From Prosapia bicincta (lineage: Eukaryota > Arthropoda > Insecta > Hemiptera > Cercopidae), in NCBI GenBank assembly GCA_036971475.1, contig JBAIZL010000002.1, positions 174,117,024 to 174,181,023 of the forward strand: DNA of 64,000 bases. The letters run 5' to 3'. The position numbers and the translations under genes are program-made. Positions 18,136 through 29,330 of the stretch are shown piece after piece. The first letter of the stretch is position 1, and every line of letters begins with the position of its first letter. Under the pieces are notes generated by a model. It worked only from the letters and a program-made list of their open reading frames with translations. It ran no database searches and had not been told where the DNA came from.

Positions 18136-21100
18136 TTAGTTATTTTTTAAAGAAAAATAGCCTTGTGCCAAAGTATTAATTCCATTCACACATATCCATA
18201 TTATCTTATCATCATCACCACTGAGAGCTAATTTATTTACAGTTATTGTCTGTACAATATGTTTTTTTATTTGAATGATTTAATATCCCTTCTGGTTTTA
18301 GTAAAAACATTTAAGCATTTTTTATAATGTTCAAAATTTATATTCGTAAGTTCTGCTTTTGTTATGCCTTTAGCTTTGTTTTCAATACTATTCACAGTTT
18401 TGAAAGTATATAATTTAGCTCTTAGTCCAACAAATTCTGACAACCCAACACCTTTGCATTCGTCTTTAAAGCAATCTAATGTTTTTGCATTATCTGTAAA
18501 ATAACCTATATTAGTGTGAGGAAGTTCTGACATATCAAAATGTCTTCCCACCTCTTAATTTTCCTTAATATCTTTATAAAAATTTTCAGTAGAAACTTTA
18601 TAAAATAAACTGTCTGTATCCATATAAAGAAGCTGAATTTTAGAGTTATACAATTCTTTCATAACATCATAATACATTTCATACATACGTCTTTTACTTA
18701 TTTCCAAAACCGTAAACCCTATATATATTGGTTTGTTAAAATAGATGGATTCTTTTTCTGATTCAATTGCACGCAAAGATTCATCATAAATTATTCGATT
18801 TCAGAACATAGGTTTTCCAATTAAATAATTTAATTTTTTTCTGAAGTCACAAGTTTCAATTTTTTTCATTTCCTTATATTTTCAATAGTTTAACAAACAT
18901 GGCATTAAATACAAATTTATAAAAATCTTTTTCAAATTCATTTTTTAGCATTTTGTCTCTTTTTCGTGGTGAATAAAACATATGGCGATAACCAAGCACT
19001 TTGTCTGAATTGCATAATTCTATTAATTTTTGTAAGTACTAAACCATGTCGCATTGCTTGTTTTAAATTAACATAATGACAGACGTAATTTTGTTTACCT
19101 TCGAAAGTAGTTAACAATTTTGGTTGTTTACTGCCTGGCGGACATTTCTTTTGTGATAAAAATTGCAACTCATTATCACAACTATGCAAGTTTTGTGGAT
19201 ACATAATATCAACTTCTAAAATATAACCTATGGGAGAATCGTCCTCTATAGACAGAACATCAAAAGCCTTTATTTTTTTAACTGACGTCCATTTAAACGA
19301 ATCATAAGGTATGAATCTGGTCATGCTCCACCCATATAAATTTGTAGCATCGATATAAGCTAAACAAGAGGAAGGTTGGTCTATATCAAATTCATCTTCC
19401 AATAGATAATTACTAGCTTCTGCATGTCTCGTTACGCATGCAGTTATTCCACCTCTGATACCATTTTCTATGAATAGATATTTATCATATTCGTCAAATA
19501 TTTCTAATTCAATTTTAGTAAATTTTAACATAGCATCAAATGTCAAACCAGAAAGTGTAAAATAATAAGCAGAGTCCAATCCATAATTGGATATAGACAA
19601 GTCTCTAAAATTTTCAAAAATATCACCTAACAATAATACATCTATTTTAAGGTAAAGATTGCTATATCTCCCCTAAATTTCTACATTCAAAATGATTCCA
19701 CACATCTTGCGCATATTTGTATTCAGCATCTGTGATATGACTAGATTATAGATTGTTATAAAAATCATTTTTTTGTTGGCAACTCAGTATCTTTTAATTT
19801 GTCCAACAATCTGTATAATTATAAGGATAAACACCTTTTCTTGTTATAAACGGTAAATCATTTACAGAAAAATGTTTATACGTATGTTTGAAGTTGTCTT
19901 TAGGCAAATTATTTGCTAATTTACTAAGACTTGTACTGATAAATTAATAGGTGTCTATAAATCGTAATGCAATGCCATTAGTTGCATTTTTTGAAAATGT
20001 TATATATTTTTCATTAGTGTTTGGTATTACATGAATTTCGTTTGAGTCACAACCTAATTGTCAACAATAAAATGGCTATCATAATTTGAACTCCCATGAA
20101 TAAATATAGGTAACATTTTTTGATTTTGTCGTAATAAATTACAATTATTACATAAAACAGACCTAAATTTACCAGTAATGTGACAATAGTCTCTTACTTC
20201 TGGCTTAGTCATAGTAAATTCATCGTTACAAGACTCACATTTAGTAGTTGTTTTAAATTTATGTTTTTCATCTTTGTTTAATTTCCTCATTGGAATATTT
20301 ATTTTATAAATTTCACCAATAATATTTTCAAGTGATATGAGATATGACATGAAATTTTTGGCTGCATCTAAACCCTGATATATATATGGATCTGTGGGCA
20401 ATTTTTCTAAAATGCCTGACGGTAAAGACGATGCATATTCATCAAGAACTAAATATACACCAAATGACATTGGCTCGTGAATATCATTAAGTACTACACG
20501 GTTACTAATCTGTTCATTTATTGGCTTCAACAAACATTCAAAATCTGCGTACACGGTGAAAGGTACTCTAAATTTATAATGGAAATTTTTGAATTTCAAA
20601 ATATTATTTCCTTCTGTAGTCATTTTCACTTTTACTGCTTTTGTATTTTTACATGCTTTTAAATGATCTGATAAGAGTGAGTCCTTATTTTTACCGCTAT
20701 AATGTGTTAAACATCTTCTACAAAAAACTAATTTACCCTTATGTTTATTTAGTTGATTGTTTAATAATCTTGAAAAATGTTTAATATAAGAATAATGTGC
20801 ATGGTCCGACTGGTTTGTCAACATCAATAAATCATAATGTTTTATCTTAATAGTTTTACTAGTTCTAAATGGATACACTTCATTATCTTTATTTAAACCA
20901 TATACATTAATACTTATACCTGAATTATTTTTTTCAAATTTACTAATCTGCTTTAAATGTGTTGGAAAGTCAATACCTTGTAAATTAAACATATCCATAA
21001 TTTTAAAATATCTCTTGTTAATTAAACTAAGATGATCTACATCAGTTTTTATATGTGGAACGAGAAGTGACCACAAAAAACATTTATCGTCATGGAATGT

Positions 21101-21621
21101 TCAGGATTAATTACAGCATTCTTATTTTGTATACATTTTGGTAAAGGTATGAATGAACTTCCAACTAACGGATTGTATCTACTAAAACGAATTATAATTC
21201 CATCAATTGTATCCAAAGACCAACCACTTCCTTTACCCAAATATTCCGACTCTTCGGTGCATAATTTTCTAAATAAAACATCTAAAATATCTGAAAAATC
21301 TGAATCTTTGGAAACACTAGTATTTTTTGTTTTAAAATAACGCAATTGCTTTTCTTGGGTTAAACATTTTACATAAGAAGCTTCTACAAGTATATTAAAT
21401 TTTACCATATTGTAAGTGGATAATAAATCCATAATTAGTCGTATCATGTTTTGTTTAGTACGTCTCAACAACAAACACACATCTCTAACAGTTGACGTAC
21501 TTTCTAAGTAAAATATTTTTAATCTGCCTCTAAAGGCGTGATTCCTTTCTAAAAATTCATCATCCTTTTCGATATCATCATCACTATCAACATCCATTTG
21601 TTCAACGGAGCTTTCGTCCAT
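18136..21621 (-). pseudogene. protein-primed DNA polymerase B (pPolB), multiply broken
   Basis: The replicative polymerase of Polintons. Starting at 21621 (minus strand) with an acidic N-terminus (MDESSVEQMDVDSDDD), I see the Polinton N-terminal region (YNPLVGSSFIPLP, NKNAVIN), a Cys/His cluster (CRRCLTHYSG...H...C), exonuclease motif I (VYADFECLL), an HNH/zinc-like block (VRDYCHITGKFRSVLCNNCN), a second exonuclease block (SSNYDSHFI), palm motif A (YIDATNLYGWSM), a degraded motif B region (LNYLIGKPM, about 18825) and motif C (LLYMDTDSLFY). The end carries a LALSGDDDK and NGINTLAQGYF tail with a stop at 18136-18138. Of about 1,150 expected residues, the open segments are 21621-21049, 21076-20054, 19633-18938, 18776-18555 and 18551-18267, separated by stops and frameshifts. 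19,640-20,050 is the most degraded part. Confidence 0.93.
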
Positions 21622-21865
21622 TATTATAATTTGTTTTAAAAAAGAAGGACTATTTAGTTAACTGAAACAATAAAACAATTTTCTATAAATTTCAAAACGT
21701 ACATTTTTTATTTTTTTTAAAATCTCATCTACAACACATATATAATTATTAGTATTTAACAACATTCAAAAACCAAACACTAATTTAAAAAATTGTTTTT
21801 TTCAGTTGAAATAACATCATGAGTAACATTTTTTATTTTACTTACTCTATCAGCAACATTGCGTA
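21622..21865. other. AT-rich spacer upstream of pPolB
   Basis: A non-coding gap between the leftward polymerase start and the end of the acidic gene. It contains T-runs and TATATAATTATTAG (about 21741). It probably holds the polymerase promoter, but no specific element is convincing. Confidence 0.35.
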
Positions 21866-23060
21866 TTATTTTATTTGATAAATTAAAATATCATCATTAG
21901 AATTATTAACAACAAAATAAGCCTTTTTGCTAACTTGTGTCCAATACTGCTTTTCACTTATACATTTTTTCATATCCTTACAATCCATAATTTCTATTTT
22001 AATTAAATGTGATCCCACCTCACCAGGAGTGATCATTCTTCTTTTTTTATTATCTTTAGTAATCTGAACAGTTTGTTCAATAACAGCAGAAGCTCATTTT
22101 TAGTCACATTAAAATATTTATCTAAATCATCATCTTCTTCATCATCATCAGATGACGATGATGAATTATTTACAATTTCATCAGAACTATGTACTCGTTT
22201 TCTTTAATTTTATTCATTACAGGATTTATACTGTAACATATAATGTTATTTTATACTATAAAATACAAAAACAACAATAATAATAATATACTTAATACAA
22301 TTTACATTTATTTCCTATCACTAGATTCAAACCCTAAATCTTCTATGTGAACAATTTCTACTAATTTTGGATAAGCACAAACCTCAGAAATCAACTGAGC
22401 AATTTTATTGCCCTTTCTAACAAAAAAAATCATTATTTGAAAGATTAAATAACAACACCTTTACATTTCTTGTATATTCCATAACTGAAAATAATAAAAA
22501 ACTATATTAAAAAGTATATATATGTATGTTTATCGTACACAATTCATCATCAACAGATGATGAATTATTTACAATTTCATTAGAACTATGTATTCGTTTT
22601 CTTTGAATTTTATTCATTACAGAATTTATAAAAGTCATTGCTTTTTTTAAAGTTTCAATTGGAAAAGTACTTGTACTTTTATTAAATTCTTCTCTCCCAA
22701 AAATTGTAAGAAACTCATCATATGTTTATTCTTTATCTAAATATTTATCAAGATTTTTCTGTGAGAATACATTGCTAATTAAATATGATTTAGCTGCTAA
22801 ATAAAACGTTTTTATTTCACAAAATAATTTTAGCGGTTCACTATCTTGCACAGAGTATGTAATGTGTTTGCACATAACAACCATTTGTTGGCTGTTGTCA
22901 AACCAGCATCAAACAATGTTGATAATACATCAAATAATGGGTTTTTATTATTACCTTTACTACTACGATTAAAGACCATACTAGGTCCTGGTTAGTTATT
23001 CTCCATTAAGCCTTCTGTTTTAAATAATTGATTTTGTGTTTGATTTTGTTGTGACACAAC
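21866..23060 (-). pseudogene. acidic unknown Polinton protein, split by a duplicated dUTPase fragment
   Basis: Read leftward, an N-terminal part (23060-22550) encodes NKNPLFDVLSTLFDAGLTT, SVQDSEPLKLFCEIKTFYLA and FGREEFNKSTSTFPIETL in two frames with a stop. A Ser/Asp/Glu-rich region (SSSSDDDEEDDD, about 22150) and a C-terminal part ending VVNNSNDDILIYQIK with a stop at 21866-21868 lie further left. Between the two parts sits a partial second dUTPase (22308-22482), because this stretch is a tandem duplication with internal deletions. I do not recognise a domain. Position between polymerase and dUTPase suggests a replication-linked or early protein, which is only inference. Confidence 0.5.
22308..22482 (-). 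pseudogene. internally deleted second copy of dUTPase
   Basis: It begins with the same ATGGAA start context as the complete copy but jumps directly to the segment reading [14 protein letters not shown], so motifs 1 and 2 are deleted. The C-terminal part is degraded (LGFES in place of the Gly-rich last motif). The surrounding non-coding DNA is also duplicated, which shows that it arose by tandem duplication rather than by independent capture. Confidence 0.75.
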
Positions 23061-23106
23061 TATAAAATACAAAAAGCAATAATAATATACTTAAAACAAT
23101 TTACAT

Positions 23107-23532
23107 TTATTTTGTACCAATAGATCCAAACCCTGATTTTCCCCTCTTTGTTTCTTCTAAGTGAACAATTTCTACTAATTTTGGGATAAACACAAATCTC
23201 GCAAATCAACTGAGCAATTTTATCGCCCTTTCTAACAAAAAATCATTATTTGAAAAATTAAATAACAACACCTTTACATTCCCTGTATAATCCTTATCAA
23301 TCACCCCTGCCCCTACATGAATGAAATAATCAAAAGCTAACCCCGATCTCGGGGCAATACGACCAGATGTATTATTAGGAAAAGAAATTGCTAAATCTGT
23401 TTTCACTAAACTGTTACCAAATTAAGGAACAACATATTCATAAGCACTTTTTAAATCAAAACCTGCAGATAATTCACTGCCCTTTTCGGGTGCATTTGCA
23501 TTTTCAGTTAATTTTACAAATCCCAATTCCAT
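23107..23532 (-). pseudogene. dUTP pyrophosphatase (dUTPase), broken
   Basis: The enzyme converts dUTP to dUMP and limits uracil incorporation during replication. The ATG at 23532 (minus strand) starts MELGFVKLTENANAPEKG. Motif 1 is SAGFDL, motif 2 [10 protein letters not shown], motif 3 [19 protein letters not shown], motif 4 KGDKIAQLI, and the last motif RGKSGFGSIG ends two residues before the stop at 23107-23109. The length of 141 residues is typical of the trimeric enzyme. Breaks: an in-frame TAA near 23423, a frameshift in the T-run near 23240, and an extra C near 23183. The duplicated copy at 22308 lacks that last insertion. Viral dUTPases are common, and here it fits the element's own DNA replication. 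Confidence 0.92.
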
Positions 23533-23589
23533 AACTGAAAATAATAAAAACTATATTAAAAATTATATATATGTATGTTTATCGTAAAT

Positions 23590-24138
23590 ACCAAGAATTG
23601 TAATTAATAAATACAATTTACCTGTAAATTCTGTCCTTCTATCAAAAGAAATAAACCCAAAGTCTTAACACAGAGATGTATTCAACTGCGATGTAGAGAG
23701 AATAGTGAATAGAAACGTTTATAAAGAGAACTGTAGGCTACACATGCGCGCACAGTATAATCAAAGTTAAAAGTGAAAGGTTATTTGTTAAACACTTGAC
23801 GTTCTAATTGAGGCCACATACAGCATAAAAAATTCAACACGCGCTGGATTGTTTGTTAAACGCATGGCTATCCTTATTGGGATCACGTAGAAGACAAACA
23901 ATCAGCACGTGTTGTATTGTTTTCCATATTAAGGTTACACCAAGGGCATATTAATGCGTGTTGTATACTAATCAAAGACCGATTTAAACTTTTATCGGCT
24001 GACCTTATTGAGTTATCGACTGACCTTATTGAGATTACACCAAGAGCATTCAACACGTGCAATATTCTAAACATTTTAGCGTCTACCATAGTAATTGCCG
24101 ATTCGTATTTCTGTATTCAATTTAACTTAAAGTAATTA
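23590..24138. promoter_or_regulatory. intergenic region with degenerate repeats upstream of dUTPase
   Basis: About 550 bp lie between the MMP stop and the dUTPase start. Four or five loosely related segments contain ATTCAACACGYGC or its inverse (about 23831, 23910, 23956, 24045), next to TTACACCAAGRGCAT (23935, 24036) and CTTATTGRGAT (about 23873 and 24024). CACGTG and CACGCG cores recur. This may be a promoter/enhancer or an origin-like region of the element. The short ORFs here on both strands are not convincing genes. Confidence 0.4.
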
Positions 24139-25785
24139 TTATTTTAATTGTAAGACTAAACTTTTTAACTTGTTTGAAATATTAGCGTTGTTAGAGTATT
24201 TACTACATTCAACGTCAAAAACATCTAACTCATTTACCTGTGCTTTAACTACGGTGTTTAAAAATTCACTGTAGCCTAAAATAGTGTTATTCTTGAAAAA
24301 ATATAATAATCCATCTGTAAATCTAAAAACGGACTCCATATTACCAGGTAAGAATTAAAATGTAACACAAATTAACCCATAACTCTTAATTGAAAATTAC
24401 ATTCATCTAATAACATATAATAGTTTGTATTAAAGAAAATAAATGTATTTCTTTTATATCTGTTTACGACCCCATTTATAATCGTTGAAGATCTGCCTCC
24501 TAAAATTGAAATATGTTTTGGATAACCACTTACAAGTTTTAAAGACGGAAAAATCTAACATAAAAATATATTGATCGGCAAAAAAGACAATTTGCTCAGT
24601 TGGTCTCTGATAAATAAAATCAAATTTTGTAAAATTTTCTGGTAAAACATTAACCAGTCTACAATTAGTTGTGCTTTGTTAATAACTGTCTTATCTTGTA
24701 AATTTACCGACCAAAACCATTTTTCATACAAAAATATATAACTGATGATTGATAACTAGAAAAGTTTTTAAATTCTTCAAATCACACAAATTCGGTGTAT
24801 AATCTTCTTTATCTTGTTTTACACGTTCTGTAACAGATTTTGCAAGTCTTGGTGTTGTTGATATGGTGTCTTTAGGTCCATATAAGGTCTGTATTGCTAA
24901 AATGTCTTCCGCCGACAGATCATCATTCATTTTCTGATAATATGGATACATTACTGAGGTCGGATCGTTTGAGTGGCTTATACCCAGAGTATGACCTATT
25001 TCGTGAATTAAGACACTTAATAAAAACATTTTACCTTGATCACATTTTAAAATGTCTCTTTTTAAACACCATAATTCATCACTGTCAATGTGATTTTCAC
25101 GTGTGCTTTGATTAACATTGGGGATGAAATGCATGTGCCAAAACACCACCTTCATCGTCAAATGTATTTGTACAAAAAATCGATGATCATTGAAGTTTAT
25201 GCATACCATTTTTATAGGAAATTAATATATCAGCGTTCGATCTGTCATTTACAAAAACCAAAGCTGTATGCTTTTCCCAAATTTTAAACGCTTCTTTCGC
25301 TAATTCTTATACCTGTGCGTTGCTACAACAAAATACTATTTTAATACTTTCTTATGCCACTTTTCAGAAGATAACCGAAAAGGATAAATTGTGTCTTTAA
25401 GACCACATCTAGGTATTCGCATAAATTGTAAATTTTCATTAGTTTTTTTATCACTTATCGTTAAATTTTAATACTCTTGAAATAATAAAATTGCGTCAGA
25501 TACTAATGTCAAATTTATATTTGAAATATCAGTGCTATTAGATATATTCAAATAACCAAACTCGTTTGAATAATTTAGAACAAAATCAAGAATTTCTCCT
25601 TTACATCGTTTTACTATTTCACTTTCACCTGAACATGTATTCAAATCAAACAGATCTTTTATTGCATAGTTTTTCACAATTAAAACAGTCACAAAAATTA
25701 CCAACGTACATAACATATTAGTAAATAGCATTGTATCCAATGTTAATATATTGTTACCCCAGCGCATCACGCAAAAAACTGACAC
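24139..25785 (-). pseudogene. matrix metalloproteinase with hemopexin-like domain, broken
   Basis: A secreted zinc protease in the host MMP layout. The minus strand from 25785 encodes a hydrophobic leader (MLCTLVIFVTVLIV), a prodomain ending in the cysteine switch PRCGLKD (about 25405), the catalytic domain (FKIWEKHTALVF, NADILISYKNG, FDDEGGVLAHAFHP, HIDSDELWCL), the zinc site HEIGHTLGISH and the Met-turn SVMYP, then TLYGP. A hemopexin-like C-terminus follows (QIVFFADQYIFML, SGYPKHISILGG, NTFIFFN, NMESVFRFTDGLLYFF). Breaks: stops near 25468 and 25350, frame shifts between about 25310 and 25110, and more beyond 24724. Baculoviruses encode MMPs that digest host matrix and basement membrane; a similar dissemination role is inferred. 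I infer capture from an animal host. It is the rightmost gene, next to the TIR. Confidence 0.9.
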
Positions 25786-25804
25786 ACATGTGAAAAATCA
25801 GTTT

Positions 25805-25895
25805 CAGCCATTTTGAAATTTAGATTTTGAAAGAGACACACTTAAGCGTTATAATCGATCTTATACGTCATAATATACATAGCAGCCATTTTGAA
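25805..25895 (-). promoter_or_regulatory. repeated CAGCCATTTTGAA motif upstream of the MMP gene
   Basis: CAGCCATTTTGAA occurs at 25805-25817 and 25883-25895, and CAGCCATCTTGAA at 25997-26009 in the right TIR, with its inverse in the left TIR at 6141-6153. On the minus strand it reads TTCAAAATGGCTG, close to the AAGATGGC core bound by YY1/Pho-type factors. It may be a promoter motif; the first copy could instead contain an upstream ATG. Confidence 0.35.
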
Positions 25896-25900
25896 ACAGT

Positions 25901-26425
25901 GCTGATTATCTTGAAAAATAGGTTAATCTCATGTAAAGGTGACGAAAATCAGAGGTCATCTTAAAACAATACAATTATCTGTTGCAAACGTCACACCAGC
26001 CATCTTGAACGACGCAGTTCTCCCACTGGTTCCCCCACAGTTCTCCCACTCGTTTCCCCCACCACACCACGCCATTCTCTTCACTCTCCTCCGTACGCAC
26101 TCCCCTCCTTTTAAACCAAGCCCTTCCCCTACCACGCCCTTCCCCCACCACGCTTCCCCCCACCACGCCCTTCCCTCACCACGTCCTTTCCCACCACGCC
26201 CTTCCCCCAGCATGCCCTTCCCCCATTACGCCCTTCCCCCACCACGCCCTTCCCCCACCACGCCCTTCCCCCACCACGCCCTTCCCCCACCACGCTATTC
26301 CCCACCACGCCCTTCCTTCACCACGCCCTTCCCCCACCACGCCTTTCCCCCCACCACTGGCCACGCCCCTCGCGATGATCTTATCTAAGTCACGCCCTTC
26401 GTGGTACCCGCAACCCTATACTACT
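25901..26425 (-). repeat. Polinton right terminal inverted repeat (525 bp) with minisatellite
   Basis: The inverted counterpart of 5962-6250. It is longer because a 16-18-bp unit (CCACGCCCTTCCCCC core) is repeated over about 26127-26360. The outer end CCCTATACTACT and the inner TTGAAAAATAGGTTAATC match the left TIR. ORFs across this low-complexity stretch are artefacts. Confidence 0.94.
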
Positions 26426-26431
26426 GCCTTG
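26426..26431. repeat. Polinton target-site duplication (right)
   Basis: GCCTTG directly follows the last base (CTACT) of the element and equals the sequence at 5956-5961. Confidence 0.95.
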
Positions 26432-29261
26432 ACTATTATATCTGTTTTATTTATTTCCAAGTTCAACACGTTTTATTTCTTCTGTTTTTTTCTATGCTAT
26501 CCTGTAATAATTTTGTTTACAGGAGTTTCAATGATTTAATTCAGTGTGTGAGGTGAGGCAATTAAGTCCCTCATTGTCTGGACGGCTGACTGACTCTTCA
26601 GCATTTTGATGATCGATTGGCGAGTACAGTATTTTGACGGGATATTGTCACATGGAGTCTCTGCCCGGGAAGTGGTGTATTAAAAATGTAGTGTTGTGGC
26701 GTTTTTTAACAGCTGATCCCAAAATGGACCCAATACCACAGTGATCAATATTATTATTTAAATATAAATTACTATATAAACCAATATGGATTAAACTCTT
26801 ATGTATATTTTGATGGCCATTGCTTTATTATGAGTGTGTTAAATGATATGTAAAGTAACCAAAATTGATTACATACATAGCGTTAGTAAGTCATATAAGG
26901 AGTAGATAATTTCAGAAGTGAACGAATTATTTACAGGTTTACCGACCTAAAATACAAAATTGTTTTTTTTTATTATAGTTTTACTATTATTTAAACTCTT
27001 ATTAGTCCCTACACTGTTCGTCGTTGGATACTTCTTTCCAAACGACTTTCCATTGTTCTATTTTTTAAATTTTAAAAAGTAATTTTAAGAAATAAAAGAT
27101 GGTATTTTATATTTTCACCTACATTTAGCACGCAACTTAAATAAAATAATTTTAAATAACTAGATCAGTCTGATAACTTTAACAAACAATTTAGTATACA
27201 ACATCAAGAGCACAGTGGTACAATATATTACAAAAATATAGGTGGAAAAACCCCAAAACCACAAAAATTAATCAAAAATAACTAAATTCAGTTACCTAAG
27301 ATTGTTCACCAATATTTTTGTAATAAACAATTCAGTAATGAAATAATGCAATAAAACTGTTAAGTGTAAACAAATATCCATTGAAGGCAATGATATGAAT
27401 TAGATTATAAAATAATTATATATTTTTGTACATCAAATATTTTTGCTCGTGTACAAATAATGGTGTTAGGAATATATTAGGTTGCCGCATTTTAATATAT
27501 TACTACCCATAATAAACGTTAAAAAGTAATTAAAGTGTAACAATAATCATTGGTGCGGAATCGTAAATAAGAACGAACAGAATGCTTATAAATAATCCGT
27601 CTTATAAACTCTATACTATAAGTTACAATATGTCGACTTGATATACATATTCCTATTAAAAAGAAATCATGCAAATATTTTATTCAATAACTCATAATAA
27701 AATAATAATTGTAGAAGGGAGATGTCTACTATTCGGATAAAGGTGAATCCCCTTCAATATACCAGGATTTAGATTTTACTGTTTCTTCAGATTTAGAGAG
27801 AGGTTTCACAATTGTAAATATTAATACTTTGAACTATGCTATAAATTGCATTTAAATGCTACATTGTTTACACGAAAATGTAATACAAAGGTATGTATTG
27901 TGTTGATGATATTTACCGAAGTTGATGAAAATTTGGGATATCTATAACCAAGTCTGAGTGTTAGATGTACTGCAAGAGTTAAATTAATTTGATATTCACC
28001 TAGCAAGATGGGGCTTACGACAAGAAAGTAAGGTGAATTTACGTTAGCTCATTGAACAAGTCGCTCAACAGGGAGTCGTTTTAAATCTAGTCTGAAAAAA
28101 TATGAATTACCTCTAGTTTAAAGCCGATTACCAGTATGACTAATATATCCTACGAATGATTATAAATGCTGGTATATTATATATAAGATATTTAACATCA
28201 CTTGCGCAAAGTTACCTACCCGAAGAGACCAACTCTATCTGAGTCATATAGAGATGTCTACGCTTTGCAACTGCAATTTATCAGGATAAATTATCATTAT
28301 ATAGGGCGGAAAATCTGTCATATCATAGAAAACCACACATATTCATAATTGGTTAAAGTTTTGCCTTGTTAATGAAGTCGATTAAATCTAACGAAAAACC
28401 CTAATCTTGTGGCCACACAATAGAGATGAATCCTGGAATATTTTTAATTTAAATTCCCAATTTAGGCAATGGTTAAAAGAAGAGGTAAATTAATCAATTC
28501 AGAGGAATATACTAGATGCAAAGTTTGTTAACGCAATACAATTAGGGATTATTGATATTATAGGGTGCCTTTCCAGGTAAACGAGATAAATTGAATGGTT
28601 ATTTTTAAATACAAATAACTTGATAAATAGATACAACAAATTATTATATCACTTAAAATCAGATAACAAATTTAATATAAAAATACGTTTGAATTCATAA
28701 GATATGGGTATATTTTTATTATACTTATATAGTTTTCTTTTCATGAAAATGTATGTATTGATACTAGCGATAAATCTATTAAAGTGCTTGGGAATACAAC
28801 GGTTTTCTGTGTATAGTGTATTTACGTCATGTGTTTTCATTGCTCTGCTTAAAAACTTCTAAACTTTATGCTAGATATGCTTAGAACAAGATTCTATTTT
28901 CCCTCGAAATGATTCTTGATCCGTAATGTTTGCATTAAATAGGTGCATAATCATGTTTTACGCAGTTTTCAGGAACTTAAAGTTGCAGTATCAAATACAG
29001 ATGGTCTTATTTTACTACAATACTTTGCTCCGCCTTTTTAAGAATTGGGATTTTAATAATTAGACAAATTCGTTTTTTAAACAATAAACATTTATTTCAT
29101 TAGTTTCAATATTAACTGAATAAAAAAACTTGATATTTTTAAGTCATCTACAGAAAAGATGGAACCGTAGTTGGCCTTTATATAATAACTGCATGACTAC
29201 TCGAAGATAAACGTTTAAAATCCTTTACCATCTCAGGTCTCCTTGAAAGACAAAACATAAC

Positions 29262-29330
29262 ATTACAACTCTACAACTTACATAGTATCCCTACACTCTA
29301 CAACTTTCATTCTACGTGAAACGGGTTAAG
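29262..29330 (+). repeat. isolated satellite-like monomers
   Basis: ACTCTACAACTTACATAGTA and CCCTACACTCTACAACTTTC match the 27-bp satellite that starts 2.1 kb further on. About two degenerate units stand alone in unique DNA. Confidence 0.75.

Larger units (their letters stand above)
22150..23586 (-). repeat. tandem segmental duplication (dUTPase plus acidic gene)
   Basis: Two blocks align: 22150-22543 and 22555-23586. Shared segments are GATGATGAATTATTTACAAT (about 22153 and 22558), the dUTPase 3' half, and the AT-rich leader ending ATATATGTATGTTTATCGTA. The left block lacks about 415 bp of the acidic gene and the middle of dUTPase, so duplication was followed by deletions. Confidence 0.85.
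5962..26425. mobile_element. Polinton/Maverick (adintovirus-like) element, complete but inactivated
   Basis: The element is 20,464 bp, within the usual 15-25 kb range, and begins AG and ends CT as Polintons do. It has long inverted repeats and a 6-bp target duplication. Recognisable core genes are the integrase C-terminus, packaging ATPase, adenain-type protease remnant, penton, major capsid protein and protein-primed DNA polymerase B. Accessory genes are an exonuclease-like ORF, a BIR protein, dUTPase and a matrix metalloproteinase. The left genes are on the plus strand and the right genes on the minus strand, meeting at about 18 kb. Most genes carry stops or frameshifts, and a Penelope-like element is inserted in the protease. 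TIR differences are few (about six over the innermost 120 bp), so the insertion is not ancient. Confidence 0.97.

Noticed and set aside
21092..21340. 82-codon plus-strand ORF (and 20477-20662)
   Set aside because: Antisense shadows of the polymerase B gene.
23883..24135. Overlapping small ORFs on both strands between dUTPase and MMP
   Set aside because: They lie in degenerate repeats, mirror each other, and show no family similarity.
24894..25287. Plus-strand ORFs of 65-73 codons
   Set aside because: Antisense to the MMP catalytic domain, which has the recognisable motifs on the minus strand.
25939..26388. 149-codon Pro/His-rich ORF and the Gly/Arg/Trp-rich ORFs opposite
   Set aside because: These are translations of the GC-rich minisatellite in the right TIR; no codon structure beyond the repeat.
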